This document shows, in pieces, positions 1-4,828 of a DNA stretch of 7,117 nt. Made by a program: the position numbers and the translations under genes. Below the pieces are notes generated by a model. That model was not told the DNA's origin, did not search any database, and saw only the letters and a program-made list of their open reading frames with translations. The stretch covers positions 1 to 7,117 of the forward strand of contig URPQ01000080.1 of the NCBI GenBank assembly GCA_900549755.1, in the 5' to 3' direction. The DNA comes from an uncultured Oscillospiraceae bacterium. GTDB lineage: Bacteria > Bacillota > Clostridia > Oscillospirales > Acutalibacteraceae. How positions within the stretch are numbered: position 1 is the first letter of the stretch; each line of letters opens with the position of its first letter.

Positions 1-473
1 TAAACGATACCAACCATACCAACATTATATGGAACGCTGTATTCATCCTTTTCATCAAAGAAAAGCCCTTTGTACTTAGAATCAATAAGGTCGTAGTTTG
101 AAATTTTAGAGGTGTCAATTTTTTGCAGCATATCTTCATTTATAAGGCGCTCTATCATATAATCGGAGGGGATTATAACATCATAGCTTACTCCCGCGCT
201 TTTAATTTGAGAATACATAGTTTCGTTGCTTACGCAGGTTAAGTATTTAACCTTAATTCCGGTGAGCCTTTCAAATTCCTTGTTTGTATCCATAGAGTCG
301 TCTTCGCCGTTTGAAATATATTCGCCCCAGTTGTAAACCGTAAGGGTAGTCCCCTTAAGACTTTGGTCGAACTTTGCACGGAGGTTAAGTTCCTTATATT
401 TGTATCCGCAGCCCGTAAGCGCGGCGGAGAGTGTAATTACAAGCGTTATTATTAAAGCAATTGTCTTTTTCAT
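1..473 (-). CDS. potD: Spermidine/putrescine-binding lipoprotein PotD (partial, C-terminus beyond the window)
   Basis: Extracytoplasmic substrate-binding component of a polyamine ABC transporter. It would capture spermidine and/or putrescine and deliver it to the PotB/PotC channel. Read on the minus strand from an ATG at 473-471, about 157 codons are visible before the left edge. The N-terminus is a lipoprotein signal: KK at residues 2-3, a hydrophobic stretch, then the lipobox LTGC at 19-22, so the mature protein would be anchored through Cys22. Downstream come the PotD-like block LTVYNWGEYIS, then YDVIIPSDYMIERL and VPYNVGMVGIVY, all typical of the family's first lobe. An AGAGGA ribosome binding site (483-488) sits 9 nt before the ATG, and the start is 4 nt after the potC stop, so it is the fourth gene of the operon. 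About half of a normal PotD is missing. Polyamine specificity is inferred from family resemblance and gene order; spermidine and putrescine cannot be told apart here. Confidence 0.93.
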   Translation of the reverse strand, partial: MKKTIALIITLVITLSAALTGCGYKYKELNLRAKFDQSLKGTTLTVYNWGEYISNGEDDSMDTNKEFERLTGIKVKYLTCVSNETMYSQIKSAGVSYDVIIPSDYMIERLINEDMLQKIDTSKISNYDLIDSKYKGLFFDEKDEYSVPYNVGMVGIV

Positions 474-477
474 TTAT

Positions 478-1287
478 CTAAATCCTCTCTTTGGTCTGCG
501 ACCTTTTCTCTGATTTCGTTTGCAGTACATTATAAAGTATTAACAGCACAAACACCGTTATGAATATAAGGGTGGAAAGCGCGTATGCGTCGGGCTTTAC
601 CGTCTTTTTCGTCATAGAGTAAATCACTATCGGCAGGGTCTGGTAATGCCCGCAGGTGAAATAGCTTATAACAAAATCGTCGAGCGACAGCGTGAACGCC
701 ATTATAAACCCGGTAATAATTCCCGTGGAAATTGAGGGCAGCATTACCTTGAAAAACGCTTTTACGGGCGTGCAGCCGAGGTCCATAGCCGCCTCGGGTA
801 AATTCGGGTCGGTCTGCTTTAATTTCGGAATTACCGAAAGAATAACATAGGGCAGGTTAAAGGTGATATGGGAAATAAGCACCGTTAAAAACCCGAGAGA
901 CTCCGAAAGCCCCAAAAGCTTGCCGACGAATATGAACAGCAGCATAAGGGAAATACCCGTAACAATATCGGCGTTCATCATAGGAATTTGCGTGACCGAC
1001 ATTATTATTTTCTTAGACACTTTTCGCCTTATTGCCGTAATTCCCACCGCCGCCGCCGTGCCGAGCACGGTAGATATTAAGGCGGAGGACACCGCGATTA
1101 TTAGGGTGTGCTGCAGTGCGCTCATCATTGCGGTATCAGATGTAAGCCCCGCGTACCAGCGTGTGGAAAAGCCGTTCATTACCCACACGCTGCCGCTGCC
1201 GTTGAATGAAAAAATAACCATAACCGCAACGGGGGCGTAGAGGAATAAAATAATAAGCGCCACATAAATTCGGGAGAGTATTTTCAC
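478..1287 (-). CDS. potC: Spermidine/putrescine ABC transporter permease PotC
   Basis: Inner-membrane permease of the polyamine importer, which pairs with PotB to form the translocation path. The protein has 269 residues, close to the usual PotC length. Hydrophobic segments fall near residues 8-28, 60-84, 105-125, 132-155, 187-207 and 235-254, giving the expected six-helix layout. The cytoplasmic EAA loop that docks on the ATPase is at about 165-184 (EAAMDLGCTPVKAFFKVMLP). Another family-like stretch is SLDDFVISYF (201-210). The start is GTG at 1287-1285, because the only ATG nearby (1289-1287) is in another frame and is followed at once by a stop. A GGAGG site (1297-1301) lies 9 nt upstream. 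The start overlaps the potB stop by 4 nt (GTGA), which suggests translational coupling. The C-terminal tail (257-269) is short, basic and polar. I see no damage to the reading frame. Confidence 0.95.
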   Translation of the reverse strand: MKILSRIYVALIILFLYAPVAVMVIFSFNGSGSVWVMNGFSTRWYAGLTSDTAMMSALQHTLIIAVSSALISTVLGTAAAVGITAIRRKVSKKIIMSVTQIPMMNADIVTGISLMLLFIFVGKLLGLSESLGFLTVLISHITFNLPYVILSVIPKLKQTDPNLPEAAMDLGCTPVKAFFKVMLPSISTGIITGFIMAFTLSLDDFVISYFTCGHYQTLPIVIYSMTKKTVKPDAYALSTLIFITVFVLLILYNVLQTKSEKRSQTKERI

Positions 1288-2117
1288 ATTAACACACCTC
1301 CGTCGTCACTGTCAGAGAACCTGTTCATTATAAACAGACATATCAGTATCATAACCATAAGCACCATAGATATTGCCGAGGCGATATTGTAATGCTCGGG
1401 GCCTGAATTGAAGAAATACTCAATCGTATCGCCTATAAGCATTGTTTTGGTGCCGCCGAGCTTTTGCGAAATGTAAAACGTACTGACAGACGGCACAAAC
1501 ACCATGGTAATGCCCGAAATAACGCCCGGCTTTGTAAGCGGAAAAATCACCCTTTTAAACTTGGTAAACGAGTTTGAGCCTAAGTCCTCGGCTGCTTCCA
1601 AAAGCGATTTATCCAGCTTTGACATAACAGAGTAAATGGGCAAAATCATATACGGAATATAATCGTACACCATACCGAGAATTACTGCCCCGGGGGTTAA
1701 AAGTAGCTTTATAGGCTTATCAATAAGCCCGATTTTCTGCAAAAACGTGTTTATAAGCCCCGTGTTTGAAAGTATGGTTATCCATGAATAGGTGCGTATG
1801 AGGAAGTTCATCCACATGGGAATCATTACTATCATAAACAGCATACGCTGCGAGGATATTTTAAGCTTTGTCATAAAATATGCCATGGGGTAGGCGAGCA
1901 GCAGCGTTATAACGGTGGAAACCGCGGCGTAGAGTATTGAAATTCCGAACGCTTTTTTATATTTGCCTATTGCCGTAATATTAGCGAGGGTAAAAACGCC
2001 GTTATTATCGGTAAGGGCGAAATAAAACATTATAACAAGCGGCACAATTATAAATATAGCCGACCAAACAATGTAGGGGGAGGCTACTAACTTGTTGCCG
2101 AAGGATTTTTTGTTCAC
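1284..2117 (-). CDS. potB: Spermidine/putrescine ABC transporter permease PotB
   Basis: Inner-membrane permease, partner of PotC in the polyamine importer. The protein has 277 residues, normal for PotB. Hydrophobic segments lie near 16-36, 58-82, 92-112, 143-165, 196-217 and 246-265. The EAA loop that contacts PotA is at 174-193 (EAAEDLGSNSFTKFKRVIFP). It is followed by the family block around FVPSVSTFYISQKLGG (207-222). The start is GTG at 2117-2115, with a very strong AGGAGG site (2126-2131) 8 nt upstream, inside the end of potA. The gap to the potA stop is only 3 nt. Its own stop overlaps the potC start. The tail is rich in Asp and Gly (270-275), a detail of unknown meaning. The assignment rests on membrane layout, EAA loop and position between potA and potC. 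The B versus C label follows gene order and sequence flavour. Confidence 0.95.
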   Translation of the reverse strand: MNKKSFGNKLVASPYIVWSAIFIIVPLVIMFYFALTDNNGVFTLANITAIGKYKKAFGISILYAAVSTVITLLLAYPMAYFMTKLKISSQRMLFMIVMIPMWMNFLIRTYSWITILSNTGLINTFLQKIGLIDKPIKLLLTPGAVILGMVYDYIPYMILPIYSVMSKLDKSLLEAAEDLGSNSFTKFKRVIFPLTKPGVISGITMVFVPSVSTFYISQKLGGTKTMLIGDTIEYFFNSGPEHYNIASAISMVLMVMILICLFIMNRFSDSDDGGVLM

Positions 2118-2120
2118 GGC

Positions 2121-3239
2121 TTATTCCTCCTCGATAACGTCGGAGAGGTGGTCAATTTCCTCACTGTAGGAGGAATAATCGCCGTAAAGTCCCGAATATT
2201 TCGATTTTTTCATAATGTGAATGGCGTCAGGCTCAATGAAAAGCCCCACGTTATCACCCACAAAATGCTCGTCGGTAGTTTGTATCATCCACTTAAAGCC
2301 GCCTATATCCACTATTATTTCATAGTGCACACCGAGGAACGCAACCGAAGTTACCGTGCCTGTAAGCATACCCTTTTCGGGGGGAACAATATCCACGTCC
2401 TCGGGGCGGACTACAACATCCACCGCCTCGTTTTCCGAAAAGCCTTTATCAAGGCAGTCAAACCGAGCTCCCGAAAACTCAACGTAGAGGTCGCGCAGCA
2501 TAATGCCGTCTACTATATTAGACTCGCCTATAAAGTCAGCCACAAAGGCGTTCTGCGGCTCGTTGTAAATATCCTGCGGAGTGCCTACCTGCTGAATTTT
2601 GCCGCCGTCCATTACCACCACGCGGTCGGACATGGTAAGCGCCTCTTCCTGGTCATGCGTTACAAAAACAAAGGTTATACCTAACTGCTGTTGAATTTTT
2701 TTAAGCTCCTTTTGCATATCTTTACGGAGCTTAAGGTCAAGCGCGGCAAGCGGCTCGTCAAGCAGCAATACTTTCGGGTGATTCGCAATGGCGCGGGCAA
2801 TAGCCACACGCTGCTGCTGACCGCCCGAAAGGGTATCAATATGCCGTTTTTCAAGCCCCGTAAGGTTTACAAGGCGCAGCATTTCGGCAACCTTTTCCTT
2901 TATCTCTTTTTCGGGGCGTTTTTTAACCCGCAGCCCGAAAGCAATGTTTTCATACACGTTAAGGTGCGGAAACAGTGCATAACGCTGAAAAATGGTGTTA
3001 ACCTGACGCTTATACGCCGGAACACCATTTATTTTTTTGCCCTCAAACAAAATCTCGCCGCCGTCAGGCTCTAAAAAGCCGGCTATAAGCCGCAGGGTGG
3101 TGGTTTTACCGCAACCGGAGGGACCCAGCAGAGTGATAAACTCTTTATCCTTAATTTCAAGGTCAAGCCCGTCCAAAACCTGCTCGCCGTCAAAAGCGAC
3201 CGAAATGTTTTTAAGCTCCACAATATTTTCTTTTTCCAT
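2121..3239 (-). CDS. potA: Spermidine/putrescine ABC transporter ATPase PotA
   Basis: ATP-hydrolysing subunit of the polyamine importer, working as a cytoplasmic dimer on PotB/PotC. From the chosen ATG (3239-3237) it has 372 residues, close to E. coli PotA. Visible motifs: Walker A GPSGCGKT 39-46, Q-loop FQRYALFPH with Gln85, ABC signature LSGGQQQR 137-144, Walker B VLLLDEP 157-163, D-loop AALD and switch His195. A C-terminal regulatory region of TOBE type follows, roughly 270-345. The last ~28 residues are acidic and Tyr/Ser-rich, and I cannot assign them a role. The frame stays open upstream to 3353 (TTG), with an ATG at 3344, but those 35-38 extra codons resemble no PotA. The internal ATG has an AAGGGGG site (3247-3253) at 7 nt and begins right at the usual domain start. 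It is the first gene of the operon, behind a predicted promoter and a structured leader. Confidence 0.96.
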   Translation of the reverse strand: MEKENIVELKNISVAFDGEQVLDGLDLEIKDKEFITLLGPSGCGKTTTLRLIAGFLEPDGGEILFEGKKINGVPAYKRQVNTIFQRYALFPHLNVYENIAFGLRVKKRPEKEIKEKVAEMLRLVNLTGLEKRHIDTLSGGQQQRVAIARAIANHPKVLLLDEPLAALDLKLRKDMQKELKKIQQQLGITFVFVTHDQEEALTMSDRVVVMDGGKIQQVGTPQDIYNEPQNAFVADFIGESNIVDGIMLRDLYVEFSGARFDCLDKGFSENEAVDVVVRPEDVDIVPPEKGMLTGTVTSVAFLGVHYEIIVDIGGFKWMIQTTDEHFVGDNVGLFIEPDAIHIMKKSKYSGLYGDYSSYSEEIDHLSDVIEEE

Positions 3240-3248
3240 AAAGCATCC

Positions 3249-3336
3249 CCCTTTGTTCAACACCAAGTGCCGACACAAGAATAATTTTCCCCGTGCGATA
3301 CCCGCAGACTCTTCGTAATATGCCCTGAACAAAGGG
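3249..3336 (-). repeat. 11-bp perfect inverted repeat sequestering the potA ribosome binding site
   Basis: CCCTTTGTTCA at 3249-3259 and TGAACAAAGGG at 3326-3336 are exact reverse complements separated by 66 nt. In the potA mRNA the downstream arm supplies the AAGGG part of the AAGGGGG Shine-Dalgarno, so pairing would hide it. A G-U pair could extend the stem inward by one. Sequence complementarity is directly visible; regulation of translation is inferred. Confidence 0.6.
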
Positions 3337-3410
3337 TTTTTCATAGTTTTCAAAGGCCCTCTGACCCGAAACTACGGCATAAAATCTGAACCTGCTCTCT
3401 ACACAGATGC

Positions 3411-3429
3411 TTAAACATATTTTGTTTAA
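3411..3429. promoter_or_regulatory. Operator-like palindrome in the potA leader
   Basis: TTAAACA-N5-TGTTTAA is a perfect 7-bp inverted repeat with an AT-rich 5-bp centre. It lies about 11-29 bases downstream of the predicted potA transcription start. This size and placement fit a roadblock operator for a dimeric helix-turn-helix repressor. Many Firmicute pot operons carry an adjacent Xre-type regulator, but none is encoded in this window. As RNA it would form only a weak hairpin. The binding protein is unknown. Confidence 0.4.
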
Positions 3430-3446
3430 TGTCTAACTAAGTATTG

Positions 3447-3475
3447 ACTATACTATTAAAACGCTAAAATGTCAA
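3447..3475 (-). promoter_or_regulatory. Predicted sigma-A promoter for potABCD
   Basis: On the minus strand a perfect -35 box TTGACA (3475-3470) is followed by exactly 17 bp and a -10 box TATAGT (3452-3447, five of six consensus bases). Transcription would start near 3440, giving a leader of about 200 nt before the potA ATG. A small inverted repeat AGTAT-N5-ATACT (3440-3454) overlaps the -10 box. A/T tracts lie immediately upstream of the -35 box. Confidence 0.8.
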
Positions 3476-3476
3476 G

Positions 3477-3529
3477 TTTTTTTTGCGTTTTTTCTACATT
3501 TTTCTGCCGTATTTTGCGCCTTAAATTTT
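3477..3529. promoter_or_regulatory. Phased A/T tracts upstream of the potA promoter (UP element or bent DNA)
   Basis: Runs of T on the plus strand (A on the potA coding strand) occur at 3477-3484, 3488-3493, 3499-3503 and 3512-3515, with an AAATTTT block at 3523-3529. Their centres are about 10, 10.5, 12.5 and 12.5 bp apart, near the helical repeat. The first tract abuts the -35 box. Such spacing predicts intrinsic curvature and possible contact with the RNA polymerase alpha subunits. The effect on expression is inferred. Confidence 0.45.
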
Positions 3530-3541
3530 ATTGCCTTTAAA

Positions 3542-3584
3542 ATGCTCGTTTTTTCTCGCGTATACTCGCATATGCTCATTTTTT
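3542..3584. repeat. Short direct repeat in the divergent intergenic region
   Basis: ATGCTCGTTTTTT (3542-3554) and ATGCTCATTTTTT (3572-3584) match at 12 of 13 positions and start exactly 30 bp apart. Between them is an imperfect tandem pair, TCGCGTATAC and TCGCATATGC. It lies between the two divergent promoters, outside any gene. It could be a paired protein-binding site or chance in AT-rich DNA. No function is known to me. Together with the A/T tracts, this accounts for the notable content of the long gene-free stretch 3354-3722. Confidence 0.35.
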
Positions 3585-3660
3585 GTTGTTTGAAAATTTT
3601 ATAGGAAAACTTAGCTCCCTTTGGCGGGGCAACCTATTTATTTTGCATACCAATAAATTC

Positions 3661-3689
3661 TTGAAGTATTAAAAAAAATATGATATAAT
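3661..3689 (+). promoter_or_regulatory. Predicted extended -10 sigma-A promoter for ruvCAB-glmM
   Basis: TTGAAG (3661-3666, four of six -35 consensus bases) is followed by 17 bp and a perfect TATAAT (3684-3689). A TG dinucleotide one base upstream (3681-3682) makes an extended -10. The start point would be near 3695-3698, leaving a leader of only about 25 nt before the ruvC GTG. A perfect inverted repeat (3664-3671 with 3686-3693) overlies both boxes. I found no Firmicute LexA-type site (GAAC-N4-GTTC) here. Confidence 0.8.
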
Positions 3690-3693
3690 ACTT
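3664..3693. repeat. 8-bp inverted repeat straddling the ruvC promoter
   Basis: AAGTATTA (3664-3671) and TAATACTT (3686-3693) are exact reverse complements with a 14-bp spacer, so half-site centres are about 22 bp (two helical turns) apart. The arms cover the end of the -35 box and most of the -10 box, as an operator would. A 7-of-8 copy, AAGTATTG, occurs at 3439-3446 next to the potA -10 box. Low sequence complexity makes chance a serious alternative. Confidence 0.35.
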
Positions 3694-3722
3694 TATTATG
3701 GAATAGTAAAGGTGGGCGGACA

Positions 3723-4229
3723 GTGCGTATTTTGGGAATAGACCCCGGCTATGCCACAATAGGCTACGGAATAATAGATTATTTTCGCGGCAGATTTTCG
3801 GTTGTAGGCTTCGGAGCGATAACCACAAAGGCGGGTCTGCCTTTTGAAATTAGGCTTCGCGATATATACGACGATATGAATACGGTAATAGAAAAATATA
3901 AGCCCGACGATATGTCGATAGAAAAGCTTTATTTCAACACCAACTCCACCACGGCAATAGACGTAGCGCAGGCAAGGGGAGTAATAGTGCTTTCCGCCGC
4001 GCAAAACGGGCTTAATATATCGGAGTACACCCCCTTGCAGGTAAAGCAGGCTATAACCGGCTACGGCAGGGCGGAAAAACGGCAGGTTATGGAAATGATA
4101 AAGAGCTTTTTAAACCTTGAAAAGGTGCCGAAACCCGACGACACCGCCGACGCGCTGGCGCTTGCGGTTTGCCACGCAAATTATTCGGGTACCGATTATT
4201 CACGATTATATAAGGAGGCGGGAAGATGA
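3723..4229 (+). CDS. ruvC: Holliday junction resolvase RuvC
   Basis: Dimeric endonuclease that cuts four-way DNA junctions symmetrically after RuvAB branch migration. The protein has 168 residues, typical for RuvC. The RNase H-like fold is shown by the opening RILGIDPGYATIGYGI. The four acidic metal-binding residues are all present: Asp7, Glu67 (in SIEKLYF), and Asp140 and Asp143 (in KPDDTADALALAVCH). Basic residues corresponding to the E. coli active-site lysines are visible at Lys108 (VKQA) and Lys119 (GRAEKRQV). The start is GTG at 3723, since MRILGIDPG is the canonical N-terminus. It is preceded by AAAGGTGG, and the nearest upstream ATG (3698) meets a stop after two codons. It is first in a plus-strand operon. 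Its stop overlaps the ruvA start (ATGA), implying translational coupling. The gene looks intact and active. Confidence 0.97.
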   Translation: MRILGIDPGYATIGYGIIDYFRGRFSVVGFGAITTKAGLPFEIRLRDIYDDMNTVIEKYKPDDMSIEKLYFNTNSTTAIDVAQARGVIVLSAAQNGLNISEYTPLQVKQAITGYGRAEKRQVMEMIKSFLNLEKVPKPDDTADALALAVCHANYSGTDYSRLYKEAGR

Positions 4230-4825
4230 TTGCGTCTTTAAGAGGAAAGCTGATATATACCGATAATACCTCGGCGGTGGTAGAGTGCGGCGGCGTGGGT
4301 CTTCGCTGCACCGTTACGAAAAACACGCTTTACCGCCTGCCGCCAAAGGGTAGCGAGGTATTTTTATACACGCATTTGGCGGTGCGCGAGGATTCGCTCG
4401 ACCTTTACGGCTTTGAGAGCGAGGCGGAGCTTAACGCCTTTAAGCTGATAACCTCGGTAAACGGGGTGGGCGCAAAGCTGGGCATTGCTATTCTTTCGGA
4501 ATTTGAGGCTGACAGGCTTACCGTTTACATTGCAAGCGGCGACGCAAAGGCGCTTACCGCAGCGGCGGGAGTCGGCATAAAATTAGCGCAGAGAATAGTG
4601 CTTGAATTAAAGGATAAGGTGGGCGCCATTGCAGAGGACGGCGAGGATATAAAGGCGATAGGCAACGCCACGGCGCACACAAACTCATCAGAGGCGGTGG
4701 CGGCGCTTGTGTCGCTCGGGTATTCGCAGGGCGAGGCGTCTCTCGCCGTGGGCAGGCTCGACCAGACACTTACTGCCGAAGAGCTTATTAAGCAGGCGCT
4801 TAAATCCCTTGCAAGGAGGATATAA
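4226..4825 (+). CDS. ruvA: Holliday junction branch migration subunit RuvA
   Basis: DNA-binding subunit that holds the Holliday junction as a tetramer and positions RuvB motors on two arms. The protein has 199 residues, normal for the family. Domain I (about 1-64) is the OB-fold beginning MIASLRGKLI. It carries the acidic pin residues Glu55-Asp56 in VREDSLDLYGF, in register with E. coli. Domain II (about 65-142) holds two helix-hairpin-helix motifs, SVNGVGAKLG (77-86) and AAGVGIKLAQRIVLEL (113-128). Domain III (about 152-199) is the small RuvB-contacting domain with EAVAALVSLGYS and the usual C-terminal helix. The linker between II and III is acidic. A near-perfect AAGGAGG site lies 7 nt before the ATG. 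The start overlaps the ruvC stop, and ruvB begins 3 nt after its stop. Confidence 0.97.
   Translation: MIASLRGKLIYTDNTSAVVECGGVGLRCTVTKNTLYRLPPKGSEVFLYTHLAVREDSLDLYGFESEAELNAFKLITSVNGVGAKLGIAILSEFEADRLTVYIASGDAKALTAAAGVGIKLAQRIVLELKDKVGAIAEDGEDIKAIGNATAHTNSSEAVAALVSLGYSQGEASLAVGRLDQTLTAEELIKQALKSLARRI
4813..4820 (+). promoter_or_regulatory. Ribosome binding site that fixes the ruvB TTG start
   Basis: AAGGAGGA lies 8 nt before the TTG at 4829, ideal spacing. It is 23 nt from the first ATG (4844), which is too far. It therefore supports TTG as the real ruvB start. The site lies inside the last codons of ruvA, so the two genes are probably coupled in translation. Confidence 0.75.
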
Positions 4826-4828
4826 CCC

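Larger units (their letters stand above)
3240..3440 (-). promoter_or_regulatory. potA 5' leader (about 200 nt, structured)
   Basis: Predicted untranslated leader between the inferred transcription start (about 3440) and the potA ATG. Two structural signals stand out: a 7-bp hairpin/palindrome near the 5' end (3411-3429), and an 11-bp long-range stem that captures part of the ribosome binding site (3249-3259 with 3326-3336). Inside the 66-nt loop the RNA could also form TGCG/CGCA around a 5-nt loop and GTG/CAC around TCGG. The layout, a closing stem with small internal hairpins next to the start codon, is like that of cis-regulatory RNAs. I do not recognise any known riboswitch consensus. The last 38 codons of the leader are open in the potA frame, which for this length could easily be chance. 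Confidence 0.5.

Noticed and set aside
863..1240. Plus-strand open frame opposite potC
   Set aside because: It is antisense to a clear permease gene, has no recognisable domain, and its composition mirrors the codon pattern of potC.
2148..3318. Plus-strand open frames opposite potA (2148-2684, 2691-3074, 3037-3318)
   Set aside because: They are shadows of the conserved ATPase gene: low-complexity translations, no family motifs and no supporting ribosome binding sites.
3240..3440. Known riboswitch class (for example guanidine-I/ykkC or preQ1) in the potA leader
   Set aside because: A few fragments such as ACGGGGA superficially resemble guanidine-I, but the conserved cores and their order are missing. 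I kept only the generic structured-leader call.
3601..3637. Hairpin or terminator (GCTCC/GGGGC around CTTTGGC, with outer ATAGG/CCTAT)
   Set aside because: The inner stem is 5 bp with a G-U pair, the outer arms leave a large mismatch, and no T run follows. It lies upstream of the ruvC promoter with no convergent gene to terminate.
3698..3706. ATG upstream of ruvC as an alternative start or leader peptide
   Set aside because: It reads ATG GAA TAG, a two-codon frame at or near the predicted transcription start, with no ribosome binding site.
3600..3722. SOS (LexA) operator upstream of ruvC
   Set aside because: I searched for GAAC-N4-GTTC-like sequence on both strands here and across the intergenic region and found none. 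The GAAC at 3388 lacks the partner half. SOS control is not supported by this sequence.
3634..4004. Minus-strand open frames over the ruvC promoter and 5' end (3634-3828, 3696-4004)
   Set aside because: They run antisense through conserved RuvC coding sequence and the promoter, and show no recognisable protein features.
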